Source: Actinobacillus genomosp. 1 (GTDB lineage: Bacteria > Pseudomonadota > Gammaproteobacteria > Enterobacterales > Pasteurellaceae). Taken from it: a stretch of DNA of 64,000 nt. The translations under genes and the position numbers were made by a program. Of this stretch, positions 9,916-17,972 are shown piece after piece; positions within the stretch are counted from its first letter, which is position 1; each line of letters begins with the position of its first letter. The notes under the pieces were generated by a model. It was not told the origin of the DNA and did no database searches. It was given only the letters and a program-made list of their open reading frames with translations. Where the stretch lies: positions 1,915,001 to 1,979,000 of the forward strand of contig NZ_CP103834.1 of the NCBI RefSeq assembly GCF_029774175.1, read 5' to 3'.

Positions 9916-9981
9916 GATCTTTCTTAGGATCTTTAGATCGCTAGTAATAATATAGATCTTTATATAGAGATCTTTATTATT
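9916..9981 (+). repeat. Putative DNA unwinding element (GATCTTT repeats)
   Basis: GATCTTT occurs at 9916, 9928, 9955 and 9969 within an almost pure A/T context, each copy starting with a Dam site. This matches the arrangement of the GATCT-type 13-mers that melt first at enteric origins. Confidence 0.7.
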
Positions 9982-10093
9982 GTTATTATTAGTAAGATCC
10001 TTTTATGAGGATAACTCAATATTATCAAGTAAAATCAAAAGGTTATAATAATTTAAAGTAGATAAGGATCTTGTATTCTTACTAGATCTATGT

Positions 10094-10102
10094 TGTGGAT
10101 AA
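10094..10102 (-). promoter_or_regulatory. DnaA box, inverted
   Basis: TGTGGATAA, the exact complement of the high-affinity box TTATCCACA. It faces the box at 10112-10120. Confidence 0.85.
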
Positions 10103-10111
10103 AAGATATAG

Positions 10112-10120
10112 TTATCCACA
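10112..10120 (+). promoter_or_regulatory. DnaA box
   Basis: Perfect TTATCCACA, nine bases after the inverted box, so the two form a converging pair in the DnaA-loading half of oriC. Confidence 0.88.
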
Positions 10121-10184
10121 GGGAAAGTATTTTATAAAGTTATTCATGAATAGATCTCAAGTTATAAGATGATTACTTAGCAAG

Positions 10185-10193
10185 TTATCCACA
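10185..10193 (+). promoter_or_regulatory. DnaA box
   Basis: Perfect TTATCCACA immediately followed by a GATC site at 10194. It is the rightmost strong box of the origin. Confidence 0.88.
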
Positions 10194-10278
10194 GATCAAA
10201 TTATTGATTTTATGCTGATTTAATAAACAAAATAACGTAATATAAAGCGTATTTAAGTATAAAAAAGCGGAGATGATT

Positions 10279-11070
10279 ATGACACAACAACATTATTTAG
10301 CTGTTTTTAGTGATATTGATGGGACGTTATTAAATAGCGAACATCAAATAACCTCTCAAACGGAACAAGCGATTAAGCACATTATGCAACAAGGCGTTCC
10401 TTTTATACCTGTTTCCGCCCGTCCGCCTTTAGCGATCACACCTTATACCAAGCAGCTACAAAGTGATTTTCCGATCATTTGTTATAGCGGCGCGCTTATT
10501 TTAGATCGGGATCTGAATAAGCTATATAGTGTTGTTATCGAGCAAGATGATCTTTATCAACTAGATCTATTACTCGAAGCATATCCGCACCTCTCTATTA
10601 ATCATTATGCGGGTATCAACTGGTTTAGTAATGATTTAGCAAATGAATGGACTATCCAAGAAGGCAACATAACCGGTTTACAAGCGGTCAAAAAAACACA
10701 AAACTTAACCGATGTACATAAAATTCTTGTGATGGGAGAAGCTGAGCAAATTCAAGCGTTAGAGAAATTATTGAAACGGCAGTTACCGCACCTTTCCATT
10801 CATCGTTCTAAAAACGAATATTTGGAAATCATGAATAAGCAGGCGACCAAGTCGAACGCGATTCGATTTATGGAAAAAGTATTGAATGTGACTCAAGAAC
10901 AAGTAATTGCTTTCGGCGATAATTTTAACGATTTGGATATGTTGCAATATGCGGGGCTTAGTGTCGCTATGGGGAATGCGCCGGAGGAGATTAAAGCGGT
11001 GGCAAAACGGGTTACCGCATCTAATAATGATGACGGAATAGCATTAGTCTTAAATGAAATATTTAATTAA
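10279..11070 (+). CDS. HAD-superfamily (Cof-type) sugar-phosphatase
   Basis: 263 residues from the ATG at 10279. The ATG at 10273 abuts the GCGGAG ribosome-binding site and is less likely. HAD motif I is FSDIDGTLLNSE (nucleophile Asp, residues 11-15 region), motif II is PVSAR, and motif IV is VIAFGDNFNDLDML near residue 212. The cap between motifs II and III is of the Cof type (IIB), typical of phosphatases for sugar phosphates or flavin and pyridoxal phosphates. The substrate cannot be told. It is the first gene to the right of oriC and ends at a terminator. Confidence 0.9.
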   Translation: MTQQHYLAVFSDIDGTLLNSEHQITSQTEQAIKHIMQQGVPFIPVSARPPLAITPYTKQLQSDFPIICYSGALILDRDLNKLYSVVIEQDDLYQLDLLLEAYPHLSINHYAGINWFSNDLANEWTIQEGNITGLQAVKKTQNLTDVHKILVMGEAEQIQALEKLLKRQLPHLSIHRSKNEYLEIMNKQATKSNAIRFMEKVLNVTQEQVIAFGDNFNDLDMLQYAGLSVAMGNAPEEIKAVAKRVTASNNDDGIALVLNEIFN

Positions 11071-11080
11071 ATGGAAAAAT

Positions 11081-11108
11081 AATGCCTCGTTTGATAACGA
11101 GGCATTTT
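11081..11108. terminator. Bidirectional rho-independent terminator
   Basis: AATGCCTCGTT / AACGAGGCATT stem with a TGAT loop, flanked by A on the left and T on the right. It lies between the convergent HAD phosphatase and binding-protein genes and can serve both. Confidence 0.85.
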
Positions 11109-11113
11109 CTTGA

Positions 11114-11896
11114 TTATTTTACGCTAATATCACGACCGAAGAATTGTTCGCCTAATTTTTTTAGAGTGCCGTCTGTATGTAATTCGCCAATTGCCGCACT
11201 AATTTTGTTTAATGCTTCTTGGTTGCCTTTATTGGCAATAAAACCGGCATCCACTTTTTCAGGGGATTCCCAAACAATTTTAAGACCTGATTTCGGATTT
11301 TTCTTGAGGTAATCCAATAACGCTAAGTTATCGTTGAAAGTAGCATCTGCACGTTTTTGTTGAATTAATAATAAACCTTGCGCCATACCGTCAATCGGTA
11401 CAATATCCGCACCGTTTGCACGCGCTAATTCACCGTAGTTTGAGCTTAATGTCTGTGCGGTTTTCACGCCTTTAACATCCGAAGCTTGTTTGATTTTTTG
11501 CTCGTCATTTCGTACCACTAACGCCGCACCTGACCAGCTATAGGCTGCTGATTTATCAAAAGTCGCTTGGCGTTCCGGTGTGGTTAAACCGACTTGGTTT
11601 GCAACTAAATCGAAACGATCCGCTTTTAAACCGGCTAACATTGCGTCCCATTGAGTTTCTTTAAAATCCACTTTAACGCCGAGTTTTTCCGCCACAGCAC
11701 GCGTCACTTCTACATCATAACCGGTTAATTTACCGCTCGCATCATGGTAAGTAAAAGGTGCATAAGTACCTTCGGTTCCAACGGTAATAGTGCCTTTCGC
11801 ATTGATTCTTTCAAGTAACGTTTCTTTAGCCAATGAAGTTGCTGAAGTCGCTAATGCAATCGCTGAAACTGCAATTACAGATAATTTTTTTAACAT
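11114..11896 (-). CDS. Periplasmic amino-acid-binding protein, cystine type (FliY/TcyJ-like)
   Basis: 260 residues with a signal peptide (MLKKLSVIAVSAIALATSATSLA). The mature protein is a solute-binding family 3 domain: GTITVGTEGTYAPFTYHDASGKLTGYDVEV near the N-terminus, and DLVANQVGLTTPERQATF. The pattern most resembles cystine-binding FliY/TcyJ, but that is by recall. No permease or ATPase gene adjoins it: the upstream neighbour is ychJ-like and the downstream neighbour is convergent. It therefore either uses permeases coded elsewhere or works alone. Confidence 0.82.
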   Translation of the reverse strand: MLKKLSVIAVSAIALATSATSLAKETLLERINAKGTITVGTEGTYAPFTYHDASGKLTGYDVEVTRAVAEKLGVKVDFKETQWDAMLAGLKADRFDLVANQVGLTTPERQATFDKSAAYSWSGAALVVRNDEQKIKQASDVKGVKTAQTLSSNYGELARANGADIVPIDGMAQGLLLIQQKRADATFNDNLALLDYLKKNPKSGLKIVWESPEKVDAGFIANKGNQEALNKISAAIGELHTDGTLKKLGEQFFGRDISVK

Positions 11897-12108
11897 AGTA
11901 GGAGTCCTCTTAATTGGAGAAAATTAATAGATAAAATATATGAAGTTGTGTTTTTGCGAATTATTAGAGAAATTCAGGATCGCTTCAAATAACTAAATGG
12001 AATAATATTTAGCGAAATATTGTAAAAAATGGGAGTTTTTTTATGAGAATAGGATAAGCGGCTATTTTTTCACAATCTTTTGTAAAATTAACCGATTGTA
12101 TTTGAGGT
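11897..12108. other. Spacer with the promoter of the binding-protein gene
   Basis: About 210 AT-rich bases between two minus-strand genes. AGGACTCC just upstream of 11896 is the ribosome-binding region of the binding-protein gene. A gene-free T-rich part near 12025-12080 may end the upstream transcript. No other feature was recognised. Confidence 0.4.
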
Positions 12109-12585
12109 TTAGACTAAATATGTGCCGCAGCAGTGTTTGAATTTTTTACCGGAACCGCATACGCAATTTTGTTTTTGCGAAGGGAGTGGTACGGTCGGAT
12201 CAACAAAATACCAGCGATTATTCACTTGTACAAACAACGATAGTTCGTGATGCGCTTCAATGCCGTTTTCCGTCTTAAAGAGGGCTTTAAATTCGACTAA
12301 GCTATGCAATTTACTGATATTCGGTTTATGTGCAATGATTTCTAAGCCCGCCCATTGAGTAGTTTCTCCCCATGCTTTCATAGCCGCTTGATCTAAAAAT
12401 TTCTGCTGGCTAGGAACGGTGGTAGCGACAATATAGTCGATATTTACCAAAGTATATGCCGCATAACGAGAACGCATCAGTTGTTCTGCGGTTGCCGGAT
12501 AAGCTTGCTTAAGATGAAACGGCTGACAACATTCCGTATAAGGCTTACCGGATTGGCACGGACAAGCGGTTAAATTTTCTGACAT
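12109..12585 (-). CDS. ychJ: YchJ/UPF0225 family protein with two SEC-C zinc motifs
   Basis: 158 residues. A SEC-C-like metal-binding motif opens the protein (CPCQSGKPYTECCQPFH, residues 8-24) and another closes it (CVCGSGKKFKHCCG, about 142-155). Between them is the NTF2-like YchJ domain (ATAEQLMRSRYAAYTLVNIDYIVATT). SEC-C motifs bind zinc and often contact ribosomes or SecB-like partners, but the YchJ family has no established function. It lies five bases after the next upstream gene, so the two are probably co-transcribed. Confidence 0.88.
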   Translation of the reverse strand: MSENLTACPCQSGKPYTECCQPFHLKQAYPATAEQLMRSRYAAYTLVNIDYIVATTVPSQQKFLDQAAMKAWGETTQWAGLEIIAHKPNISKLHSLVEFKALFKTENGIEAHHELSLFVQVNNRWYFVDPTVPLPSQKQNCVCGSGKKFKHCCGTYLV

Positions 12586-12590
12586 CTTTA

Positions 12591-12965
12591 CTACTCTGAT
12601 TTAGTTGAATCGCTTACAAATTTAAGTAAGGCGTTAATTTCATTTTTAGCTTGTTCCGACAGCACTTTGTTATCATTTAGCATTTGAGTGCCGCGTAAGC
12701 GGATAAATTCTAAATAATCTTTATTTTGGGTTTGTTCATATTGCTGTTTTGCCGCGTACATTTCGGCGAAATATTTACGGGTTTGGCTAATCAGCATTTT
12801 TTGTCCGAACATTGCGATAATCGCCAACGCAAGTGCAATCACCGAGCCGTAACCGTCAGTCGGGTAATATAAAACGCCGGCGATAATAAACAATGCAGTA
12901 ACTAGCATTGAGCTGTTTTTAATGTACTGCTGTTCGGGGGCTTTGAGGGCTTTTTTTAAATCCAT
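12591..12965 (-). CDS. Small membrane protein of unknown function
   Basis: 124 residues, not recognised. Two adjacent hydrophobic segments (SMLVTALFIIAGVLYY, residues 19-34, and GSVIALALAIIAMFGQKMLI, 40-59) are followed by a soluble charged helical tail with KQQYEQTQNKDYLEFIRLRGTQ and a serine-rich end. This suggests an inner-membrane hairpin with a cytoplasmic coiled-coil domain. It is co-directional with the YchJ gene (5-base gap). A variant uptake signal (12987-12996) sits just upstream. Confidence 0.75.
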   Translation of the reverse strand: MDLKKALKAPEQQYIKNSSMLVTALFIIAGVLYYPTDGYGSVIALALAIIAMFGQKMLISQTRKYFAEMYAAKQQYEQTQNKDYLEFIRLRGTQMLNDNKVLSEQAKNEINALLKFVSDSTKSE

Positions 12966-12986
12966 AGCAAAATTTCCTGTAAATTT

Positions 12987-12996
12987 GACCGCTTGT
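12987..12996 (-). repeat. DNA uptake signal sequence
   Basis: GACCGCTTGT, the complement of ACAAGCGGTC, with the usual AT-rich flank. Intergenic, upstream of the small membrane protein gene. Confidence 0.8.
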
Positions 12997-13007
12997 ATTA
13001 TAAAAAA

Positions 13008-13034
13008 TACCCCCTCTTAGATAAAGAGGGGGTA
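13008..13034 (-). terminator. Rho-independent terminator of the mannose-type PTS operon
   Basis: Perfect stem TACCCCCTCTT / AAGAGGGGGTA with a short loop. Read on the minus strand it is followed by TATTTTTTAT. It lies 19 bases after the stop of the IID gene. Confidence 0.9.
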
Positions 13035-13052
13035 AACGCTTTATAGAATCAA

Positions 13053-13880
13053 TTAAGCTAAAATGCCTAACCAATAACCTAAAATACCAACGCCGAATAG
13101 TGCGAAGATAATGTACATCGCATTTACTTTCTTACGTAATAACCACATACATAAGAAGGTTAGCAATAATGCTGCTAAGCCCGGTAATAAGTCGTTAAGC
13201 ACGCTTTGCACGGTGGTAACCACTTCTTCGCCCATTGCGTTTTTATAGCGCGAAAGTTCAAACGGTATGTTGATACTAGTCCACTTCGACACCAAGGAAC
13301 CCATCACAAATAAGCCGAGAATCGATGCCCCTTGCGTGACTTTTTGTAGACGACCGCCGCCCATATCCGAAACGATTTCCGTCCCTTTTTGATAGCCGTA
13401 TTTAAAGCCGTACCAACGGGTAAGCGCACGGCAAAGGTTAATACCGATAAAGAATAATAATGGGCCGAGAATGCTGCCGCTAATCGCTAAACCGGCACCT
13501 AGAGCGGCTAATACCGGACGTAATGTCCCCCAGAAAATCGGGTCGCCGACACCGGCAAGCGGCCCCATTAAACCGACTTTAACCCCGCTAATCGCCGCAT
13601 CGTCAATGTCTGCGCCGTTCGCACGTTCTTGTTCCATCGCAGCGGTTACGCCCATAATTGCCGAACCGACCCACGGTTGCGTATTGAAGAACTCTAAATG
13701 GCGTTTTAATGCCGCCGCCTGGTCTTCTTTACGGCTGTAAAGACGTTTAATCGTTGGGATCATAGATACGCAGAAGCCCATTGATTGCATACGTTCAAAG
13801 TTAAATGAACCTAATAGGAAAGTTGAACGCCAATAAGTCGCACGAATATCCGCACTGGTAAGTTGTTTTTTCTCTGACAT
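13053..13880 (-). CDS. manZ: PTS mannose-family permease component IID
   Basis: 275 residues. With IIC it forms the membrane channel of a mannose-family phosphotransferase system that takes up hexoses and phosphorylates them. Family features seen are RSTFLLGSFNFERMQSMGFCVSMIP near the N-terminus, FNTQPWVGSAIMGVTAAMEQ, GVKVGLMGPLAGVGDPIFWGTLRP, and C-terminal membrane helices (LLPGLAALLLTFLCMWLL; IIFALFGVGILGYWLGIL). Last gene of a three-gene operon. Sugar specificity (mannose/glucose versus amino sugars) cannot be read from the sequence. Confidence 0.94.
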   Translation of the reverse strand: MSEKKQLTSADIRATYWRSTFLLGSFNFERMQSMGFCVSMIPTIKRLYSRKEDQAAALKRHLEFFNTQPWVGSAIMGVTAAMEQERANGADIDDAAISGVKVGLMGPLAGVGDPIFWGTLRPVLAALGAGLAISGSILGPLLFFIGINLCRALTRWYGFKYGYQKGTEIVSDMGGGRLQKVTQGASILGLFVMGSLVSKWTSINIPFELSRYKNAMGEEVVTTVQSVLNDLLPGLAALLLTFLCMWLLRKKVNAMYIIFALFGVGILGYWLGILA

Positions 13881-13890
13881 AATTTGCTCC

Positions 13891-14685
13891 TTATAGACCT
13901 TCTAACTCGTTATCCGCTAATTTTTTAGTGGTGCGAGGTGCATTTACCGATTGGTTGAATTGTGGGTTTAATTGGATGTAAAGCATTGCTAAACACGCAC
14001 CTAAGAAACCGAGACCGACTAAGTTGTAGTTTGAGAATGATGCAATTACAAAGCCCATAAAGAAGAACGGCATTAACGCACCGGCACGCATCATATTAAT
14101 AACCATCGCATAACCTACCACCACGATAAAGCCACCAGCGATTTGTAAGCCGCGAGTTACCACTTCAGGAATCGCATTTAATGCTTCGGTTACTGTATCA
14201 GTACCTGCTACAAGTGCAACGAAGAACGTTGGAATCGCCACACGTAATGCTTGTAAAGAAAGACCGGCAAAGTGGCAGAACTCAATCCCTCGGAAGTTAG
14301 CTTGCTCGGCAAATTTATCCGCTTTATGTTGTAAGAAGATGGTTAAAGTACGCACGAAAATGGTTAATACCTGACCTGCTGCCGCTACCGGAATAGCGAT
14401 CGCAATTGCCGTCCCTTTATCTTGTCCGCCTTTGATTACTAAGATTGCCGCAATTACCGATGCTAATGCCGCATCCGGTGCCATTGCCGCACCGACGTTC
14501 ATCCAGCCTAACGCCAACATTTCAAGCGTACCGCCAACGATAATACCGGTTTGTAAGTCGCCTAACACCCAGCCTATTAAGGTACAAGCTACAAGCGGAC
14601 GGTGAGTTTGGCGTTCATCAAGTACGGAACCCATACCGCAAATTGCAGCAACCAGGGTTACTAAAATAATTTCAATACTAGTCAT
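13891..14685 (-). CDS. manY: PTS mannose-family permease component IIC
   Basis: 264 residues, mostly hydrophobic, seven or more membrane segments. The family signature ERQTHRPLVACTLIGWVLGDLQTGIIVGGTLEMLALGWMNVGAAMAPDAALASVIA is near residues 24-80. It translocates the sugar, with IID. It lies 10 bases before the IID gene and 14 bases after the IIAB gene. Confidence 0.94.
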   Translation of the reverse strand: MTSIEIILVTLVAAICGMGSVLDERQTHRPLVACTLIGWVLGDLQTGIIVGGTLEMLALGWMNVGAAMAPDAALASVIAAILVIKGGQDKGTAIAIAIPVAAAGQVLTIFVRTLTIFLQHKADKFAEQANFRGIEFCHFAGLSLQALRVAIPTFFVALVAGTDTVTEALNAIPEVVTRGLQIAGGFIVVVGYAMVINMMRAGALMPFFFMGFVIASFSNYNLVGLGFLGACLAMLYIQLNPQFNQSVNAPRTTKKLADNELEGL

Positions 14686-14699
14686 AGTTGAATCCTTAA

Positions 14700-15668
14700 T
14701 TAGAATTTAATTGCATCAAGACGGTTTTTATCAAGCGGTTCTTTTTTGTTTGACGCCACTTGTTGTAACGACATATCTACGCCTAACTCAAGGAGTTTGT
14801 AGAATGCGGCTAAATCGGTTTGATTGATCGCCACCGCTTGAGAGATAAGTTTGTCGCCTTCACGGAAAGTCATACCGCCGACATTGACATTTTTAATGTT
14901 TACGCCGCCTTCAATTAAGCGAACGATATCCGATGGGTTGGTGACCAACCAAATAATGTTTTTACCGGCGTATTTCGGGTTGTGCCAAACTTTGATCGCT
15001 TTATCGACCGTAATCACATAGCCTTTTAAGTGTTCCGGCACGATTTGTAGTAATAATTCACGGCGAATATCATCGGTTGCCACTTCATCACTAATCGCAA
15101 AAATCGCTTCGCATTTCACCGTTTTCGCCCAAGATGTCATTACTTGACCGTGAATTAAACGGCTGTCGATACGCATCAATGAAATATTCATACGCCCGTT
15201 CGGGTCAATGTTGGTCGGTAGAGGAGCTGTTTCTTCAGCTTCTGCTTTAGGTTGCGGAGCTGAAACGCTAGGTTCTGGATTGTGGTAAGTTTTTACACTT
15301 AAATGACCGACTTCTTTTGCGGTTGCAGCCAATTCCGTTGCCGTTTTAGCGTCTGCAGAAGCATCCATAACTTCAAGCAACATCGGCAAATTCGTCCCGG
15401 TAACAATATCGTCCTGCGGACGTTTTGCTAAAATTCGGGCCGCCGCATTGTACGGACTACCGCCAAATAAATCGACCAAGAATAGCACGCTATCGGTAGG
15501 TTGAAGCGTTGCGATAATCGCTTCATATTTTTCGACTAACGTATCTTGACCTTCCCCTGGCACAAAGATAACCGGATGAACATTATCTGTTTCTCCATAT
15601 ACCATTTGTGCGGAATTGACCAACTCTAGGGCTAATTTGCCATGAGCGGCGATGATCAAATGCACCAT
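14700..15668 (-). CDS. manX: PTS mannose-family phosphocarrier IIAB
   Basis: 322 residues with two domains. IIA (about 1-125) has its phosphorylated histidine at residue 9 in IIAAHGKLA. A linker rich in P, A and E (about 130-155) leads to IIB (about 158-322) with its histidine at 173 in RIDSRLIHGQV. The protein accepts phosphate from HPr and passes it to the incoming sugar. It is the first gene of the IIAB-IIC-IID operon; no dedicated regulator adjoins it. Confidence 0.95.
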   Translation of the reverse strand: MVHLIIAAHGKLALELVNSAQMVYGETDNVHPVIFVPGEGQDTLVEKYEAIIATLQPTDSVLFLVDLFGGSPYNAAARILAKRPQDDIVTGTNLPMLLEVMDASADAKTATELAATAKEVGHLSVKTYHNPEPSVSAPQPKAEAEETAPLPTNIDPNGRMNISLMRIDSRLIHGQVMTSWAKTVKCEAIFAISDEVATDDIRRELLLQIVPEHLKGYVITVDKAIKVWHNPKYAGKNIIWLVTNPSDIVRLIEGGVNIKNVNVGGMTFREGDKLISQAVAINQTDLAAFYKLLELGVDMSLQQVASNKKEPLDKNRLDAIKF

Positions 15669-15805
15669 TTTTCACCTCTGTGATTTCTATATCCAAGTTT
15701 TTGCTAAATCGCTTTAGCTTTCAAATGGAGCATAATGTAAACGATTGCTTTTTTGCAAATGCTTTATAAAGTAATGTCATTATTAATAGATCTAGATCAT
15801 AAAAA

Positions 15806-15836
15806 AAGCCCGAGGGTAAATTTTACTCTCGGGCTT
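15806..15836 (-). terminator. Rho-independent terminator of the gluconate permease gene
   Basis: Stem AAGCCCGAG(G)GTAA / TTAC(T)CTCGGGCTT, followed on the minus strand by a run of T. It lies 23 bases after the permease stop codon and separates it from the PTS operon. Confidence 0.88.
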
Positions 15837-15858
15837 GATAGAAAACTTGAAAGGCGAT

Positions 15859-17208
15859 TTACAATAAAATGCTACCGATTAAGGCAATGATAAAACCGAC
15901 CACACCGATTGAAGTTTCTAATGCCGTCCACGTTTTTAAAGTGGTTTTGGTATCCATTTCTAAAAAACGGCTCATTAACCAGAAACCGGAGTCATTAACG
16001 TGAGAAAGTACCGTCGCACCGGAAGCTATCGAAATCACGATAAAGCAAAGGTCAAACTGGCTTAAATCGGTTGAAGCCGCCACACTCGGCGCAATTAATG
16101 CCGCTGCGGTAGTTAATGCAACGGTTGCCGAACCTTGTGCGACACGCATCGCCACCGCAATAATAAATGCCGCCACGATAATCGGCATACCGGTATCCGA
16201 AAGCATAGAAGATAACACATCGCCGATACCGCTGGCACGTAATACGCCGCCGAACATACCGCCCGCACCGGTTACCAAAATAATCGAGCAAATCGGGCCT
16301 AACGCATTGTTACATAAACTTTCGATTTGTTCGTAACTACGCTCACCGCGTAATAACATAATCGCCAGTAATAACGTGATTAATAACGCCACCGGCGTTT
16401 TGCCGATTAAACGTAGGCTTTGCACCCAAAGTTCGGAGCCGTCAATCACTTTCGCAACACTTAACGTATTTAAACCGGTATCAAATAAAATTAAGAAGAT
16501 CGGTAACACTAAAATAAATAATACGCGTCCAAATGAAGGTGGTGCTTGTACCGATGTTTCGCTGATTGCCGCCGTATTCAAAAAGGCTTTTGGTAATTCG
16601 ACATAGACCCGTTTACTGATAAACATACTGAAAAGGTAAGTACCGATATACCAAGTCGGAATCGCACAAATTAAACCGACTAGTACCAGTAAGCCCATAT
16701 TCACACCCAGTAAATCGCCGGAAGCGACCGGACCCGGATGTGGCGGTAGAAATGCGTGCATTACTGCAAACGCACCGGCAACCGGAAAGGCATAACGTAG
16801 TACCGAACCACCGAATTGTTTTGCTACGCTAAAGACAATCGGTAACATCACCACCAGACCGGCATCGAAGAAAATCGGAAAACCGAAGAGTAATGCCGCC
16901 ACACCTAAGGCAAAGGGGGCTTTTTGTTCGCCGAATTTATTAATCAGCGTATCGGCTAACACTTTTGCCCCGCCGGTAATTTCTAATAAACGCCCAATCA
17001 TTGCACCTAAACCGACCAATAAAGCGACCGATGCAAGCGTATTACCGAAGCCGGTAAGTAAAGTCGGCAGAATTTTATCCACCGGAATACCGGCAGCCAG
17101 TGCGGTTAATAAACTAACGATTAATAATGCGACAAATGCATGTACTTTGAATTTTATAATCAACACTAATAGCGCGATGATCGCCACTACCATAATGAAA
17201 ATTAACAT
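15859..17208 (-). CDS. gntP: Gluconate:H+ symporter, GntP family
   Basis: 449 residues, 12 or so hydrophobic segments. GntP-family permeases take up gluconate or related aldonates with protons. Family stretches seen are LVGLGAMIGRLLEITGGAKVLADTLI (about 63-88), GFPIFFDAGLVVMLPIVFSVAKQ, HAFLPPHPGPVASGDLLGVNMGLL, and FIVISIASGATVLSHVNDSGFWL near the C-terminus. The gluconate assignment rests on the divergent gluconokinase and the GntR-type operators between them. Which GntP paralogue (gntT, gntU, gntP) it equals is not decidable here. Confidence 0.92.
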   Translation of the reverse strand: MLIFIMVVAIIALLVLIIKFKVHAFVALLIVSLLTALAAGIPVDKILPTLLTGFGNTLASVALLVGLGAMIGRLLEITGGAKVLADTLINKFGEQKAPFALGVAALLFGFPIFFDAGLVVMLPIVFSVAKQFGGSVLRYAFPVAGAFAVMHAFLPPHPGPVASGDLLGVNMGLLVLVGLICAIPTWYIGTYLFSMFISKRVYVELPKAFLNTAAISETSVQAPPSFGRVLFILVLPIFLILFDTGLNTLSVAKVIDGSELWVQSLRLIGKTPVALLITLLLAIMLLRGERSYEQIESLCNNALGPICSIILVTGAGGMFGGVLRASGIGDVLSSMLSDTGMPIIVAAFIIAVAMRVAQGSATVALTTAAALIAPSVAASTDLSQFDLCFIVISIASGATVLSHVNDSGFWLMSRFLEMDTKTTLKTWTALETSIGVVGFIIALIGSILL

Positions 17209-17232
17209 AGAAACCTCGATAAGAAGTATAAA

Positions 17233-17248
17233 TTGTTACTGGTAACAT
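17233..17248. promoter_or_regulatory. GntR operator, permease side
   Basis: TTGTTA-CTGG-TAACAT: matches the GntR consensus ATGTTA-N4-TAACAT except for the first base. It sits 25 bases upstream of the permease start. Confidence 0.8.
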
Positions 17249-17298
17249 AAATTTAAACGTTTGCGATGTAAATAGATTGTTAGAATTAATTTTAAAAA

Positions 17299-17314
17299 TG
17301 AGATCTTTATCACA
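17299..17314. promoter_or_regulatory. CRP-like site
   Basis: TGAGA-TCTTTA-TCACA, one base off the TGTGA-N6-TCACA consensus, midway between the divergent gnt genes. Confidence 0.55.
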
Positions 17315-17321
17315 AAATTAA

Positions 17322-17337
17322 ATGTTACCTGTAACAT
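17322..17337. promoter_or_regulatory. GntR operator, kinase side
   Basis: ATGTTA-CCTG-TAACAT, a perfect match to the GntR operator consensus, 48 bases upstream of gntK. Confidence 0.88.
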
Positions 17338-17385
17338 TTAAGTGAAAAATCTGCTATGTTGCCGAATAAATAGGAGGAAGCTCAA

Positions 17386-17901
17386 ATGAAATCTGGTCAA
17401 AGTTTTATTTTAATGGGTGTATCAAGCACCGGTAAAACCACAATAGGCAGTGAAGTGGCTCGTCGTTTAGGCATTAAATTGATTGATGGCGATGATCTGC
17501 ACCCGAGAGCGAATATCCTCAAAATGAGTCAAGGACAACCGCTAAATGATCAAGACCGTTTTCCGTGGCTGGAACGAATTAATGATGCCGCCTTTAGCTT
17601 AGAACAAAAAAATGAAATCGGAATTATTGTTTGCTCGGCATTAAAAAAGAAATATCGTGATCAAATCCGCCAAGGTAATCAAAAGGTTAAATTTATTCAT
17701 TTACACGGTTCATTTGAGCTGATTTTAGAACGAATGAAAAAGCGTAAAGGCCATTTTATGAAAACCGAAATGTTGAAAAGCCAGTTTGATACGTTAGAAA
17801 TTCCGCAAGCGGATGAACCCGATGTGATTTCGATTGATATTAGCGGCAGCTTTGAAGACGTGGTGCAATTATGCGTACAGGCGATTAAAGCCTATCTATA
17901 A
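17386..17901 (+). CDS. gntK: Gluconokinase
   Basis: 171 residues. It phosphorylates D-gluconate to 6-phosphogluconate, feeding the pentose phosphate or Entner-Doudoroff route. The P-loop is MGVSSTGKTTIGSEVA (about 11-26), followed by IDGDDLHPRANILKMSQGQPLNDQDRFPWL, the gluconokinase signature. FIHLHGSFELILERMKKRKGHFMKTEMLKSQFDTLE is also diagnostic. An AGGAGG ribosome-binding site precedes it. It is divergent from the permease and shares GntR operators with it. Confidence 0.96.
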   Translation: MKSGQSFILMGVSSTGKTTIGSEVARRLGIKLIDGDDLHPRANILKMSQGQPLNDQDRFPWLERINDAAFSLEQKNEIGIIVCSALKKKYRDQIRQGNQKVKFIHLHGSFELILERMKKRKGHFMKTEMLKSQFDTLEIPQADEPDVISIDISGSFEDVVQLCVQAIKAYL

Positions 17902-17918
17902 AAAGAATGTTGAGTAGA

Positions 17919-17970
17919 ACAAGCGGTTATTTTCTGCAAATTTTTTGCAAAATTTAACCGCTTTTTTTAT
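17919..17970 (+). terminator. gntK terminator built from an inverted uptake-signal pair
   Basis: AAGCGGTTA (17921-17929) pairs with TAACCGCTT (17955-17963), followed by T7. The left arm belongs to an uptake signal ACAAGCGGT at 17919-17927. It lies between convergent gntK and gntR. Confidence 0.85.
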
Positions 17971-17972
17971 GT

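Larger units (their letters stand above)
9900..10200. other. oriC: Chromosomal replication origin (oriC)
   Basis: Gene-free, AT-rich stretch next to mnmG. Perfect DnaA boxes TTATCCACA occur at 10112-10120 and 10185-10193, with an inverted copy (TGTGGATAA) at 10094-10102. Eleven GATC (Dam/SeqA) sites fall in about 295 bases (9904, 9916, 9928, 9936, 9955, 9969, 9996, 10067, 10085, 10153, 10194). GATCTTT is repeated at 9916, 9928, 9955 and 9969 in the AT-rich left part, like the unwinding 13-mers of enteric origins. Genes to the left run on minus and those immediately right start on plus, which fits bidirectional replication from here. Confidence 0.9.
17209..17385. promoter_or_regulatory. Divergent gnt control region
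   Basis: The 177 bases between the gluconate permease (minus) and gluconokinase (plus) hold two GntR-type operators, one near each gene, and a CRP-like site between them. The AGGAGG ribosome-binding site of gntK is at about 17372-17377. Confidence 0.85.

Noticed and set aside
10095..10200. TTATTCATG at 10140-10148 considered as a fourth DnaA box
   Set aside because: Two mismatches in the conserved last positions; at best a weak site, so not listed.
11082..11312. 76-residue plus-strand frame over the end of the binding-protein gene
   Set aside because: It begins in the terminator hairpin and runs antisense through coding sequence; no start signals or similarity.
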